A stretch of 64,000 bases of DNA. It comes from Thermococcus sp. GTDB lineage: Archaea; Methanobacteriota_B; Thermococci; Thermococcales; Thermococcaceae. A model generated the notes under the pieces. That model worked only from the letters and a program-made list of their open reading frames with translations, was not told the origin of the DNA and made no database searches. The first letter of the stretch is position 1. Every line of letters begins with the position of its first letter. A program made the position numbers and the translations under genes. Positions 33,904 to 45,357 of the stretch are shown piece after piece. The stretch is from contig NZ_JALVAO010000050.1 in the NCBI RefSeq assembly GCF_027011145.1, positions 48,036 to 112,035 on the forward strand, given 5' to 3'.

Positions 33904-35018
33904 GCATTCCAGGAAGTGCTTTTATCCCATATCTCAATTTCATTTCAAGATGGGTTCTTTTCATAGCGGTAACTTACAAGGCTTATGAAACCCGAGAAAA
34001 AGGCTGGCTTTTAATAAGCGCAGCTTCTTTAATAGACGCTCTAGATATTGAATCCTACATTCTCGACCCACTCGGAATTCACATAAACCCCCAAGCCTAT
34101 GTTATAGCGGCAAAGATTCCCAACTTCTTCTTTGGTATTCTGATGATATGGGGAGCTTTTCACTTGAGGTATGGAGATACTGACTTTAAGCATACTGTTT
34201 ACATTTCAATCTTGGCTATAGCCTCTTATATCTGGCTTTTCCTTCTAGCAACTGATGTTTTTAAGAGCCCTACCCAGGAATCACTGTTTCCATCACTAGT
34301 TTTGGGAAGTTCGCTTATATATTTTGGATGTGTCCTTAGAAAATACATCGTCTATCCCAAAATACCAGAGTCCCTGTTTCCTTGCGGTTTAATTTTTCTT
34401 GGAATACTAAACCTGACGTATCCAGTTACAAGGTTTATAGAGTGGTTTGCCCCAATTGGATTTTTCCTAGGAGGTATATTTAGACTAATGGCGGCAATAG
34501 GCGCTGTTAAGTTTGTATTTTACCCAGTAACTCCAGTAAAAGTTAACAAGGATAATCTACCTTCCCAGAAAGGAGCGTTTCTTTTCCCCTTCAGGGAGAG
34601 TGCCTTTAAGAAACTTGGCAAATTATGGAAAATCCCCGGAACAGTTGTTATAACAAGAGAAGATCTCAGAACCTTAAAAAGTTCTCTAAATCCAGAAACC
34701 CTTGTCTTCTGGATTACCCGTGCCAAAGAGGGCAAACTGGAGGAGAAGCCCCAGATTTACGCGATAAGTCCAACAAAAATGGAAATTCTAACTGACTTAA
34801 TTGCACGAGCACTGACACAAGGTTACAAAATGGTTTATGTTGAAGCTTTTGAATATCTAATGCTCGAGAATGGTTTTGAGAACACTCTTAAATTCATATT
34901 GAACCTCAAAGATAGAGTCATTGCAGAAGGAGGAACACTGGTACTTGTTGTAAATCCCGACGTCCTTAATGAGAAACAATTAAGAATTATAGAGAGAGAA
35001 TTTGAAAAGCTTAGCTAA
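33900..35018 (+). CDS. Thermococcales membrane protein with C-terminal DUF835-like domain
   Basis: A 372-residue protein. Residues 1-210 contain about six or seven helices; residues ~235-372 form a soluble DUF835-like domain (GTVVITREDLRTLKSSLNPETLVFWITR to LVLVVNPDVL). DUF835 is confined to Thermococcales and is of unknown function, sometimes linked to signalling. Codon use is distinctly more AT-rich than in glmU just upstream, which points to recent gain or relaxed selection. Its ATG overlaps the glmU stop by 4 nt, so it is still co-translated. The 3' end overlaps the convergent CBS gene by 8 nt. Confidence 0.82.
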   Translation: MSIPGSAFIPYLNFISRWVLFIAVTYKAYETREKGWLLISAASLIDALDIESYILDPLGIHINPQAYVIAAKIPNFFFGILMIWGAFHLRYGDTDFKHTVYISILAIASYIWLFLLATDVFKSPTQESLFPSLVLGSSLIYFGCVLRKYIVYPKIPESLFPCGLIFLGILNLTYPVTRFIEWFAPIGFFLGGIFRLMAAIGAVKFVFYPVTPVKVNKDNLPSQKGAFLFPFRESAFKKLGKLWKIPGTVVITREDLRTLKSSLNPETLVFWITRAKEGKLEEKPQIYAISPTKMEILTDLIARALTQGYKMVYVEAFEYLMLENGFENTLKFILNLKDRVIAEGGTLVLVVNPDVLNEKQLRIIEREFEKLS

Positions 35019-36186
35019 GGCCGAGCTTCTCAAGGAAGCGCTTGGCGTAGCGCGTGTCCTTCTCAAGTTCTGCTTTCTGGAGGAGTTGTCTCTCTATTGC
35101 CCTCAGGGCGTCGTGAACTGCCTGTATCGCACCCCAGGTTTCGCCCGTCGCAACGAAGACGCCCCTGTCAGTCACAACTCTCATTCTGGCCTGATAGAGG
35201 TGGACTCCCCTGAACTTCTCGGGGAAGCGCCTTATGTGAAGGTATATTATGCCCTCCTGGCCGAGCAGATCCTCGTAGCCGTCAACGAAGCGCTTGATGT
35301 CCTCTATGATTCTCTCCCTGGTGAAGTCGCTGAGTATTGAGGCGTCACCGCCGAGCTGGAGGTAGAACCTCGCCTCTTTTTCGGTCATCTTTGAAATCGG
35401 TAGGAGCAGGTCCTTGACTGTTAGGATACCAACGACTTTGTTGTTCTCGTTAACGACGACGAGACCGTCTATGTCGTTGTCTCTCATAGTTGCAACGGCT
35501 TCCCTGACTTTGGCATCTGGGAGAACTGTTATAACACCCCTAATCATCACGTCCCTGAGGGGCATGCTAAATGGGGGTATCTTTTCTCCGGCGAGTTCTC
35601 CTGCCTTGGCCCTGAAGCGCGGTTTTATGAAGCGCAGAATAAGGTCGTGGAGCGTCACGAGGCCTTCCAACCTGCCTTCCTCATCAACTATGGGAATCCT
35701 TGAGATTGCATGGTCGCGCATAGTTGCCAGGGCTTTGGCGACTGTATCGTCAGGCCTGAGGGTTATAACGTCCTTGGTCATGAACTCCTCCACTTTCTTC
35801 TTTCCAAAATCCGTCTCGGCGACCCTCTCAAGAACGGCTATATCGTTTATAACACCGATGATTTCAGCTTTAGACTCCCCGACGGGGAGTGAGCGGAGGT
35901 CAACCTCAATCATAAGCTTGGCGGCCTTGCTGAGATCCTCATCGGGTTTCACAACGGGGGCTGGCTTGTAAACGTCCCTAACCTTCGCCTTGGTTGGGTC
36001 CCACTTGAGGTGGGAGCGTATGATTAAGTCCTGGGTGAGAACACCTTTGTACAGGTTTCCATCGAAGACGAGAATAAGGTCGGGGTCTTCCTTTTCGAAG
36101 ATGCCAATTGCCTCAGAAAGGGGGGCATCTATGTCTATCTTCTGGAACCTGTCCGTCATTACCTCCTGCACCTGAATTCCGACCAT
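35011..36186 (-). CDS. Four-CBS-domain protein with HPF-like C-terminal domain
   Basis: A 391-residue protein. Four CBS domains occupy about 1-60, 68-122, 133-186 and 210-265, each with the usual V-x-D-x-x-x-R/G pattern (IPIVDEEGRLEGLVT, LVVVNENNKVVGILT). CBS pairs bind adenosine nucleotides. Residues ~285-370 (DIKRFVDGYEDLL, VHLYQARMRVVTDRGVFVA, AVHDALRAIERQL) resemble a hibernation-promoting-factor/S30AE fold, which binds the 30S decoding site. I recall CBS proteins being tied to archaeal ribosome hibernation, so an energy-sensing ribosome factor is a reasonable inference. ATG 36186 has GGAGGTGG upstream. Confidence 0.85.
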   Translation of the reverse strand: MVGIQVQEVMTDRFQKIDIDAPLSEAIGIFEKEDPDLILVFDGNLYKGVLTQDLIIRSHLKWDPTKAKVRDVYKPAPVVKPDEDLSKAAKLMIEVDLRSLPVGESKAEIIGVINDIAVLERVAETDFGKKKVEEFMTKDVITLRPDDTVAKALATMRDHAISRIPIVDEEGRLEGLVTLHDLILRFIKPRFRAKAGELAGEKIPPFSMPLRDVMIRGVITVLPDAKVREAVATMRDNDIDGLVVVNENNKVVGILTVKDLLLPISKMTEKEARFYLQLGGDASILSDFTRERIIEDIKRFVDGYEDLLGQEGIIYLHIRRFPEKFRGVHLYQARMRVVTDRGVFVATGETWGAIQAVHDALRAIERQLLQKAELEKDTRYAKRFLEKLGLS

Positions 36187-36289
36187 TTCTGCCACCTCCT
36201 GCAATTTATATTTTGGTTTCCCAGGGATTTAAACCTTTGCAACCGGCGTTGTTTTAGTTAATTTAGGTTAATAAATTTTTCGCGGAAAG

Positions 36290-36299
36290 GTTTATAAAA
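36290..36299 (+). promoter_or_regulatory. TATA box for tRNA-Ser
   Basis: GTTTATAAAAC, centred about 29 nt before the mature tRNA 5' end. Confidence 0.6.
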
Positions 36300-36322
36300 C
36301 AGCTCAGCAAATCCAAGACCGC

Positions 36323-36409
36323 GCCGGGGTAGCCTAGCCTGGGAAGGCGCGGGACTCGAGATCCCGTGGGCGTTTGCCCGCCAGGGTTCAAATCCCTGCC
36401 CCGGCGCCA
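36323..36409 (+). tRNA. tRNA-Ser(CGA)
   Basis: An 87-nt class II tRNA with encoded CCA. The acceptor stem GCCGGGG (36323-36329) pairs with CCCCGGC (36399-36405), then discriminator G and CCA. The anticodon loop is CTCGAGA between CGGGA and TCCCG, giving anticodon CGA for codon UCG. The long variable arm (GGGCG...CGCC type, around 36368-36382) and the TTCAAAT T-loop support serine. No intron is seen. Confidence 0.95.
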
Positions 36410-36521
36410 ACTGCCGAGCCCGCAAGGGTTCCCAAGTCCCTTTCCAATTCTTCAAAATTTTAGAAATACAAGACCCAAGACGTTGTTTCTGATTTTTGGG
36501 CCGGAATCAAAGAAAAAGAGC

Positions 36522-38974
<2,453 letters not shown>

Positions 38975-38978
<4 letters not shown>

Positions 38979-39808
38979 TTGAGGTCAGGGACGTCACCTT
39001 CCACTACCCCCGCTCCACCAGACCGGCCCTCGAGGGTGTTAGCCTTACTATTGGAGACGGGGAATTCATTGGAATCCTGGGGCCGAGCGGGAGCGGAAAG
39101 TCAACGCTGGCTTTAACCCTCAACGGCATAATTCCAAACTCCATAAGGGGAACGTTTTTAGGAGAAGTAATTATCAGGAACCCGAAAACTGGAAAGGCCT
39201 TCAAAACGACCGAAACACCCGTTCCAAAGCTGTCAACACTCGTTGGCCTCGTCCTCCAGAACCCGGAGAGCCAGCTCTTCAACATGACGGTTGAGGATGA
39301 GGTGGCCTTTGCCCTCGAAAACCTCGGCCTTCCGAGAGAGGAGATAGCCGAGAGGGTCGAGTGGGCCCTGAAGGTTACCGGTCTTAAGGGACTGGAAGAC
39401 GAGTTTCCGCCGAACCTGAGCGGAGGGGAAAAGCAGAGGCTCGCGATAGCGTCGGTAGTAGCGATGAAGCCGAGTCATCTGGTTCTTGACGAGCCAACGT
39501 CCCAGCTCGACCCGAGGGGCAAGAGAGAGGTTCTCGATGTCATAAAGAGACTCAACCGGGAGGGGACAACGGTTATCATGGTGGAGCACGACTCAAGGTT
39601 CCTCTTCAGAAACGCCGACAGGCTCGTGGTGTTGAGCAGTGGAAGAATTGTCCTCCATGGGGAACCAAGAAAGGTCGCAGAGAGGGTAGAGGAACTTGTT
39701 GAAATCGGTGTTAAGATTCCGTACTCCCTTCTCCTTTCGAGGGCCCTTGGCTTTCCTCCGGCCCTTTCTCCCGAGGAGTTTCCCTCGCCAGCAACTCGGA
39801 GAGGCTGA
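38975..39808 (+). CDS. ECF/CbiO-type ABC transporter ATPase (orphan)
   Basis: A 277-residue ATPase. Walker A is GPSGSGKST (residues ~36-44), the signature is LSGGEKQR, Walker B is LVLDEPTSQLD, and the H-loop is MVEHDSRF. The Q-loop has LQNPESQLF, typical of EcfA/CbiO proteins that power vitamin or cobalt uptake. No EcfT or S-component gene is adjacent, so its partner must be elsewhere. ATG 38975 overlaps the trkH stop (ATGA) with GGTGGGCAGG upstream. The last 98 nt run antisense through the coding end of the next gene. Confidence 0.88.
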
Positions 39809-40562
39809 GGGACTCACCGAGGATTTCGTGCCTCAGGTCGTAGAGCTTTAGCATGAGCTCGAACCTTGCACCGGGATCCTCTATCCTCTCGGCAATCTTT
39901 ATGGCCCATTCAACGAACTGGAGTGCCTTCTCGCGGTTTCTGGTCTTCTCGAACTCCGCAAGGTGGAAGAGCGCGACGGCCCGGTGGAAGTTGCTGGTTA
40001 TGTGGCCTATCACCGCCAAAGCCTTCTCCTCCTCGCCCCTCTCGTAGAGAACCTCAGCCAAGTAAACTAGAACAACGTCGAGCTTCTCCCTGTCCTTCAC
40101 GAACTTCATGGCGTAGCCGGCCTTTGGAAGGAGGTCCGCGTTTATGAGGTTCATTATTATGTCCCTCAGTATGTCGGGGTGCTCAAGGGCGAGGTTTATC
40201 GAGGCCTTAAGAGTAAAATCCCCCTCCAGCTCGGCACCGACGATGTAAAAGGCTAGGGCAAGTTCTCCTAGGAGGAGGGCCCTGTAACGCTCGTTCTTTA
40301 TGCCGTTGATGTAGGGAACGAGCCCCTTGAGGAGTGGAACGAAGCGCATCTCGGGATTTTCTCCTGATTCCTTCATGTGGAGAATTTTCCTGAGAATCAG
40401 TCTAATAGCCATAACAACGTTTTGCTCCTTTTCCAGCTCCTCTAGGAGTGCTATTGCTCCCGGAATGTCATCAACGAGCAGTCTGTCCTCTATCTCGGTA
40501 AGCACTTCGGTGTCCGGTCTTTTCCCCTTGATTGCCCCGAAGAGCTCGTCGAGCTTCCCCAT
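39711..40562 (-). CDS. Helical-repeat (TPR/HEAT-like) protein
   Basis: A 283-residue all-helical protein with repeats such as DDIPGAIALLEELEK, LPKAGYAMKFVKDREK and RGEEEKALAVIGHI. It resembles TPR-type scaffolds, and is a longer relative in style of the protein at 13316-13771. The last ~30 residues are a charged, low-complexity tail (RETPREKGPEESQGPSKGEG) encoded opposite the end of the ECF ATPase gene; the tail may vary between species. The ATG is 1 nt after the CYTH gene on the same strand. The binding partner is unknown. Confidence 0.75.
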   Translation of the reverse strand: MGKLDELFGAIKGKRPDTEVLTEIEDRLLVDDIPGAIALLEELEKEQNVVMAIRLILRKILHMKESGENPEMRFVPLLKGLVPYINGIKNERYRALLLGELALAFYIVGAELEGDFTLKASINLALEHPDILRDIIMNLINADLLPKAGYAMKFVKDREKLDVVLVYLAEVLYERGEEEKALAVIGHITSNFHRAVALFHLAEFEKTRNREKALQFVEWAIKIAERIEDPGARFELMLKLYDLRHEILGESLSLSELLARETPREKGPEESQGPSKGEGSTES

Positions 40563-41099
40563 TCAGTCACCCTTCTCCAGGAGTAGCTCAAGGTATGAAC
40601 GCCTCTCGAAGCGCGTAACTCCAAGCTCAAGCAGGATTTCCCTCAGCTTCTCCACGAGCTCGGGAACCTTGCTTTTATCGTCCGTGATGGCCTCAATCTC
40701 GACGAACTTTCCAAGGCCCTCGACCTCATCGAGGGTAAGGGTTATGCCCTTCTCGACGTAGTATTTCTCCCGAACTTTCTCAACTGTCAGAACCTCCCTG
40801 AATCCAAGGGACTCCAGAATCCTCGCGTGGGCATCTGGGTCTTCAATCGGGACTTCAATCTCTTCTCTGGTCTTGGACCTGGGGTCAATTTTTGGCCCTT
40901 TGTAGGTCAGGAAAGCCTCAAAGTGGCCGTTGAAGCGCCTCACACGAATCCTCAGGGCCTCATCGGTTTTGGAAAAGTCCCTGCACGGATGCTGGTAGTA
41001 GGTGTCCTCGTGATACTCCTTCCTTATGAGCTTGAAGTTTTTTCTGACTTTCTCAAAGACTTCATCGTTACCGTATCCCTTAACTTCAACCTCAATCAT
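40563..41099 (-). CDS. cyaB: CYTH-domain protein (CyaB/thiamine-triphosphatase-like)
   Basis: A 178-residue CYTH tunnel-fold enzyme. The family begins with the ExExK motif, seen here as IEVEVKG (E3, E5, K7), followed by a pattern of basic residues (LRIRVRR, YKG) and acidic clusters (LTLDEVEGLG, FVEIE). Members include class IV adenylate cyclases and inorganic triphosphatases; archaeal members are annotated class IV cyclase but their activity is uncertain. It overlaps the archaemetzincin gene by 4 nt and is followed by the helical-repeat gene. Confidence 0.9.
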   Translation of the reverse strand: MIEVEVKGYGNDEVFEKVRKNFKLIRKEYHEDTYYQHPCRDFSKTDEALRIRVRRFNGHFEAFLTYKGPKIDPRSKTREEIEVPIEDPDAHARILESLGFREVLTVEKVREKYYVEKGITLTLDEVEGLGKFVEIEAITDDKSKVPELVEKLREILLELGVTRFERRSYLELLLEKGD

Positions 41100-41659
41100 T
41101 CCAACACCCCCAGCTTTCTGAGATTCTCCACGAGTTTCCTTTCACATACGGGACAGTAGAGGGACCCCTTGACGTCGGTATCTACCAGGGAGTTCGAGAA
41201 GTGCATGACACATTTAGGATTGGGGCAGTGGGAGAGGCCAAAGACGTGGCCAAGCTCGTGCATAACCTCTTTAATCGCCCTCTCGAGGAGCAAGTTCTCA
41301 TCGGGTTCCAGCCCATAAAACTCGTTCCTGAGCCTGCGAACCGAAACGACGGCGCTCTTCAGGGAGGGGTTGGCGAGGCCGAAGATAAAGTTCAGACCTT
41401 CTTCATAGAGGTCGAGGTCGGTGATTCCCACAACGGCGATCGCTTTGAGTCTATTGGCAAGGGATGAAAGCGTGGGCAGAAAGACCCGTCCGAGATACTG
41501 GTTCCTGCCGGGGTTGAAGGCTACCGAGAAGGGTCCGACCGGAACTTCACCTGCAAACCTGACACTAATCCCAAAGCGGGAGTAGTAATCCCTTACGAAT
41601 TGGACAATACCATCAATAAGCCACCTCTCAAGGGGGCCAATCGAAACGACCGCTATCAT
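41096..41659 (-). CDS. amzA: Archaemetzincin zinc protease
   Basis: A 187-residue archaemetzincin. The extended zinc motif is HELGHVFGLSH (H134, E135, H138, H144), continued by CPNPKCVMHF with the Met-turn, and a second zinc site is formed by C145, C150, C169 and C172 (CPVC). This double-zinc layout is diagnostic. Substrates are unknown. Start ATG 41659. It overlaps the CYTH gene by 4 nt. Confidence 0.94.
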   Translation of the reverse strand: MIAVVSIGPLERWLIDGIVQFVRDYYSRFGISVRFAGEVPVGPFSVAFNPGRNQYLGRVFLPTLSSLANRLKAIAVVGITDLDLYEEGLNFIFGLANPSLKSAVVSVRRLRNEFYGLEPDENLLLERAIKEVMHELGHVFGLSHCPNPKCVMHFSNSLVDTDVKGSLYCPVCERKLVENLRKLGVLE

Positions 41660-41705
41660 CTGGTCACCAAATAAAAGAGGGAAGAGAAGCCAATAAACCT
41701 TTCCA

Positions 41706-42746
41706 TCACGGGGTCAGGTCCATTGGCCTGAGCTCCTCAAGGAGGTGCTTGGCGAGCTTTATCGTGAGGTCGATGTCCCTTAAATCGGCCGTCTCGACCT
41801 GGCTGTGCATGTAGCGTATCGGTATGCTCAGCACGGCGGTGGCAACGCCCTCCCTGTTAATCTGCATTATGTTCGCATCCGTCCCGGTCGGCCTCGGGCT
41901 GGCCTCTACTTGGAGCGGAATGTCATACTTCTTTGCAACCTCGTCGGCGAAGGCCCTCAGCTTGGGGTTGATGTTTGGGCCAACGGCGTCCATAACGGGC
42001 CCGCCGCCGAGCTTGGGAACGATTTTACCCTTGTCGCCCACCTGCTTGGCAAAGGTGACGTCCATGGCTATGCCTATCTCGGGGTCTATCGCGTAGGAAG
42101 CGACGCGAGCACCTCTAAGGCCTACCTCCTCCTGGACGCTGGCAACGAAGTAGATGTCCGCCTCGTGGTTTTCAAGGACCTTGGCAGTCTCAATCATTGC
42201 GTAGAGGCAAACCCGGTCATCGAGGTAGGGGGTGGCTATTCTGTTCTCGCTGAGCTGGGTGAAGGCCGGGGCGAACTCACCGACGGTTCCGACGCGGAAG
42301 CCGAGCTCCTCAGCTTCCTCCCCGCTGTCAGCGCCCACATCTACGACGATGGTGTCCCAGTCCGCTGCCTTCTTCCTGTCCTCTGGTTTCTGAAGGTGGG
42401 GCGGAATGTGGCCGACAACTCCAAAGCGCTCGCCCTTCTCGGTGAAGAAGCGAATCCTCTGGGCAACCAGCGTTCTCGGGTCAACGCCTCCAACCGGGAC
42501 TATGTGGAGGTAGCCCTCCTTGTCTATGTGGTTCACCATAACGCCTATCTTGTCCATATGAGCTGCAATCATGACCTTCGGTCCAGAACCCTTCTTGTGG
42601 GCTATAACGTTTCCGAGCTTGTCGACCTTAATTTCATCAACATGATCCTTCAGTTCCTCAATCACGACGTCCCTAATCCCAAGGAATTCAAATCCAGAAA
42701 CGCCCGGAGCCTCAACGATTTTCTTGAGCAGTTCGAGGTCTACCAT
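41706..42746 (-). CDS. M42-family aminopeptidase (TET-type)
   Basis: A 346-residue M42 metallopeptidase. Metal ligands are the His in [10 protein letters not shown], the Asp in PYLDDRVC, the Glu pair in [11 protein letters not shown], the Asp in IAMDVTF and the C-terminal His of RYMHSQVE. These enzymes form dodecameric tetrahedral (TET) particles that trim peptides; thermococcal members are also named deblocking or lysyl aminopeptidases, and the substrate preference is not readable. ATG 42746 follows a GGAGGCGAGGGCC stretch. Confidence 0.94.
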   Translation of the reverse strand: MVDLELLKKIVEAPGVSGFEFLGIRDVVIEELKDHVDEIKVDKLGNVIAHKKGSGPKVMIAAHMDKIGVMVNHIDKEGYLHIVPVGGVDPRTLVAQRIRFFTEKGERFGVVGHIPPHLQKPEDRKKAADWDTIVVDVGADSGEEAEELGFRVGTVGEFAPAFTQLSENRIATPYLDDRVCLYAMIETAKVLENHEADIYFVASVQEEVGLRGARVASYAIDPEIGIAMDVTFAKQVGDKGKIVPKLGGGPVMDAVGPNINPKLRAFADEVAKKYDIPLQVEASPRPTGTDANIMQINREGVATAVLSIPIRYMHSQVETADLRDIDLTIKLAKHLLEELRPMDLTP

Positions 42747-42826
42747 GGCCCTCGCCTCCTTTAGATTTTCGTCTTAATGTGTTCGGCCGGCTTAATAAGG
42801 TTTGCTAAAGAAAAGTTAAAGAGCAG

Positions 42827-44368
42827 TCACCCGAGGAGTGCCTGAAGGTAAGCTTCCTCACCTGGCTCGAGGTCGAGCTCCCAGATTAGTTTCCCGTTCT
42901 CAACCTTGGCATTGCCCTTCGTGGCTCTGACTTCAACGGCCTTCACCGGCCTCTCAATGCGGTACTTCTCAAGGGGGCGGAGTCTTGGGGCTTTGACCTT
43001 GAGGAAGTAATAGCGGTCGAGCGTTTCCTCCTGAATTATGGGATGGGCGAAGGCCAGATAAGATGTTCCCGCAAGGACAATGCCCGATAGGATCAAAATC
43101 AGCCCGAGGTGGCTTGAACTTTTTGGTGTAATCTCCGATGTACTGGGAGGAAGCGGGATAGTCGCGTTGGATGGGGTCTGCGTTGGGCTTGGACTCGATG
43201 TCGTGGTCGGAGATGGCTTTGGGACACTCACAACGACCTCCCCGGGAAGGTAGCGGTCGCTTTCAGCTTTGATGACGATGCTCCCGTATCCTGTTCTTTT
43301 CAAACTTATCACAGCAACTCCCGAGGAGTTGGTTACCTCGTAATCCGTGCCCAGCGGACCGGACGCAACAACCGTGACGTTTGGGGCCGGAAGCCCGGAG
43401 GAATCGATGACCCGGACTACAACCGTCCCGTTGGAGACCGTTGGGGTTAGAATCAGTTTCTTGACGTCAACAAAGGTCGTCACGATTTTTCCGTCAAGGT
43501 TCAGTGTTACCCTGTAAACTCCCGGTTTCGTAACTAGGTAGGAGACCTGGCCACTTGGGTCCGTTTCAAATGTGGCGTTATTAATTGAGACCTCTATACC
43601 GGGAACCCCGCCCGTCGAGTTGAAAACCCTGACGTAGATGGCACCGTCCCTGAAGTAGACGTCATAGGAGAGCTTCCGCTGATAGACTTCGAAGGTCTTT
43701 GTAACTCTCTTGGATTTGCCACCGAGGTTTGCCCAGAGCTCAACCGTGTAGTTGCCGATATCCGGGCGCTTGAGGACGATGCTCTTCTCCCAGACTTCCC
43801 CGGGGTTGAGGTAAGTGGAGTTCTCGTAGCTTTTGAGTATGACACCTCCCCTCATGACCCTGTAACCTATGGAACCGAGGAGAATCCCGTTGGACTTTGA
43901 AACAACCTTAAAGGTGATGGCAACATCGTGTCCGTAGATATACCTTTTTCCGACCTCAATGGATAGCGAGTAGTCCGAGAGAACGCCAACGGATACGACA
44001 AACCTATCGCTTGAATAAACGTTTCCCGCCTTCGCAACGAGCGTGAGGTTGTACTTCCCAGGGGGGACGTTGAGAACCCTTAGCGTGATTGTATCATTCA
44101 AACTCTCCCCCGGTTCAATTGGAGTCCGTATTACCTTGACACTGTACTGGAAACCCTGCGCGGGGCCGGTAACGTAGACTGTAACGTTGCTTATCGTCTC
44201 GTTGCCGAGGTTTGTCACCGAAAAGGGAACAACAACAGTGCTCCCGGGCAGGGCTGGAATCTCCTTGTTGAGAACCGTAACGCTCAGAAGGGGGGCTTCC
44301 TGGGGCGAAACCTGTGGGGCAGTGAGAAGGGCAACGATTAATATGATGGCAAAAATTTTAGCCCTCAT
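42827..44368 (-). CDS. Large secreted/membrane-anchored protein with CARDB/NEW3-like repeats
   Basis: A 513-residue surface protein. It has a signal peptide (residues 1-22), then beta-sandwich units of the CARDB/NEW3 type ([41 protein letters not shown]), followed by Ig-like carboxypeptidase-regulatory-type units ([25 protein letters not shown]). A Ser/Thr/Pro linker (about 395-425) leads to one membrane helix near residue 435-455 and a short C-terminal domain. It probably sits on the cell surface; its ligand is unknown. ATG 44368 has GGTGAT upstream, and it overlaps hjc by 11 nt. Confidence 0.78.
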   Translation of the reverse strand: MRAKIFAIILIVALLTAPQVSPQEAPLLSVTVLNKEIPALPGSTVVVPFSVTNLGNETISNVTVYVTGPAQGFQYSVKVIRTPIEPGESLNDTITLRVLNVPPGKYNLTLVAKAGNVYSSDRFVVSVGVLSDYSLSIEVGKRYIYGHDVAITFKVVSKSNGILLGSIGYRVMRGGVILKSYENSTYLNPGEVWEKSIVLKRPDIGNYTVELWANLGGKSKRVTKTFEVYQRKLSYDVYFRDGAIYVRVFNSTGGVPGIEVSINNATFETDPSGQVSYLVTKPGVYRVTLNLDGKIVTTFVDVKKLILTPTVSNGTVVVRVIDSSGLPAPNVTVVASGPLGTDYEVTNSSGVAVISLKRTGYGSIVIKAESDRYLPGEVVVSVPKPSPTTTSSPSPTQTPSNATIPLPPSTSEITPKSSSHLGLILILSGIVLAGTSYLAFAHPIIQEETLDRYYFLKVKAPRLRPLEKYRIERPVKAVEVRATKGNAKVENGKLIWELDLEPGEEAYLQALLG

Positions 44369-44756
44369 CAAAAATCACCTCTCCGAGGGTTCTCTGCTTT
44401 CCGAGGAGGGAATCCAGCGTTTGGAACTCCTCGTTCAAATCGAGCCGGTAACTTTTCCCGCTCGACTTTAGGTTCCTAGGCAAATAGAACCTCCAGCCAA
44501 TGTTTATGAACTTGACGGCGAGGATTGGCCTCCCCCCAAAGCGTTCCGCAAAGGAAACGAGCCTTTCAACGTCCTCTTTGGGGAGATAAAGCCTCTCCGA
44601 GCGGGTGCTCTTGACCTCTATGCAGAGGTAATCCCTTCCGTTGCCGGCAACGAGGTCAACCCGGTGACTGCCGGCGGAACGAACGACGGCAAAACCGGCC
44701 TTCTCAAGCATCTTTATGAGCTCTCTTTCGGCACTGGCACCTCGCCTGTATCTCAT
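44358..44756 (-). CDS. hjc: Hjc Holliday junction resolvase
   Basis: A 132-residue archaeal resolvase. The nuclease site is E10 in [10 protein letters not shown]34 in HRVDLVAG, E47 and K49 in CIEVKS, the PD-(D/E)xK core of Hjc. It cuts four-way DNA junctions symmetrically during recombination and works with Rad54/Hel308-type partners. The N-terminal [16 protein letters not shown] matches the Pyrococcus enzyme closely, offset by one residue. Start ATG 44756. Confidence 0.96.
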   Translation of the reverse strand: MRYRRGASAERELIKMLEKAGFAVVRSAGSHRVDLVAGNGRDYLCIEVKSTRSERLYLPKEDVERLVSFAERFGGRPILAVKFINIGWRFYLPRNLKSSGKSYRLDLNEEFQTLDSLLGKQRTLGEVIFDEG

Positions 44757-44787
44757 AGCCCTTTCCCCGCTAAATTTTCCCGGTTAT

Positions 44788-44797
44788 CTTTATAAGT
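44788..44797 (+). promoter_or_regulatory. TATA box for the gamma-carbonic anhydrase-like gene
   Basis: CTTTATAAGT, with GGTGGTGG 2-3 nt before ATG 44828. It probably drives the following uppS gene too. Confidence 0.5.
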
Positions 44798-44827
44798 TCT
44801 CCCCGAGACTATAACCCGGTGGTGGAA

Positions 44828-45352
44828 ATGGCCGTTTATGAGTTCAACGGAAAGAAACCTAAAATTCATCCGACTGCTTTTGTCGATGAGAGTGCATCCG
44901 TAATCGGCGACGTCGTTCTCGAAGAGAAAACCAGTGTCTGGCCCTCCGCGGTTCTAAGGGGCGACATTGAACAGATTTACGTCGGCTGTTGCTCCAACGT
45001 TCAGGACAACGTGAGCATACACACCTCCCACAACCAGCCGACCATAATAGGCAAATACGTCACCATAGGCCACAACGCGGTTGTTCACGGCGCGGAGATA
45101 AGCGACTACGTCATCATAGGCATGGGAGCGGTAATCCTCGACGGTGCGAAGATTGGCAAGCACGTGGTCATAGGCGCTGGAGCCCTCGTCCCGCCGGGCA
45201 AGGAGATTCCCGACTACAGCCTCGTTCTCAGTGTTCCGGGCAAGGTTGTTAGACAGCTAAGCGAGGAGGAAATCGAGTGGACCAAGAAGAACGCGGAAAT
45301 CTACATGGAGCTCGCCGAGAAGCACCTCAAATCAAGGAAGCGGATTGAGTGA
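44828..45352 (+). CDS. Gamma-carbonic anhydrase-like hexapeptide protein
   Basis: A 174-residue left-handed beta-helix protein with hexapeptide repeats (VIGDVVLEEKTSVWPSAV onward). Zinc-type histidines appear in NVSIHTSHN and GHNAVVHG, as in gamma carbonic anhydrases of the Cap/YrdA type. The acidic loop that carries the proton-shuttle Glu in Cam is absent, so it may be a low-activity Cap-like form. ATG 44828 follows GGTGGTGG. The gene ends 5 nt before uppS ATG 45358. Confidence 0.88.
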   Translation: MAVYEFNGKKPKIHPTAFVDESASVIGDVVLEEKTSVWPSAVLRGDIEQIYVGCCSNVQDNVSIHTSHNQPTIIGKYVTIGHNAVVHGAEISDYVIIGMGAVILDGAKIGKHVVIGAGALVPPGKEIPDYSLVLSVPGKVVRQLSEEEIEWTKKNAEIYMELAEKHLKSRKRIE

Positions 45353-45357
45353 GGGCC

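Noticed and set aside
36258..36455. A 65-codon minus-strand frame across the tRNA
   Set aside because: It runs through the tRNA-Ser gene and its promoter; it has no ribosome site.
41805..42764. A 319-codon open frame opposite the M42 peptidase gene
   Set aside because: It is antisense to a gene with all metal ligands conserved and has no motif of its own.
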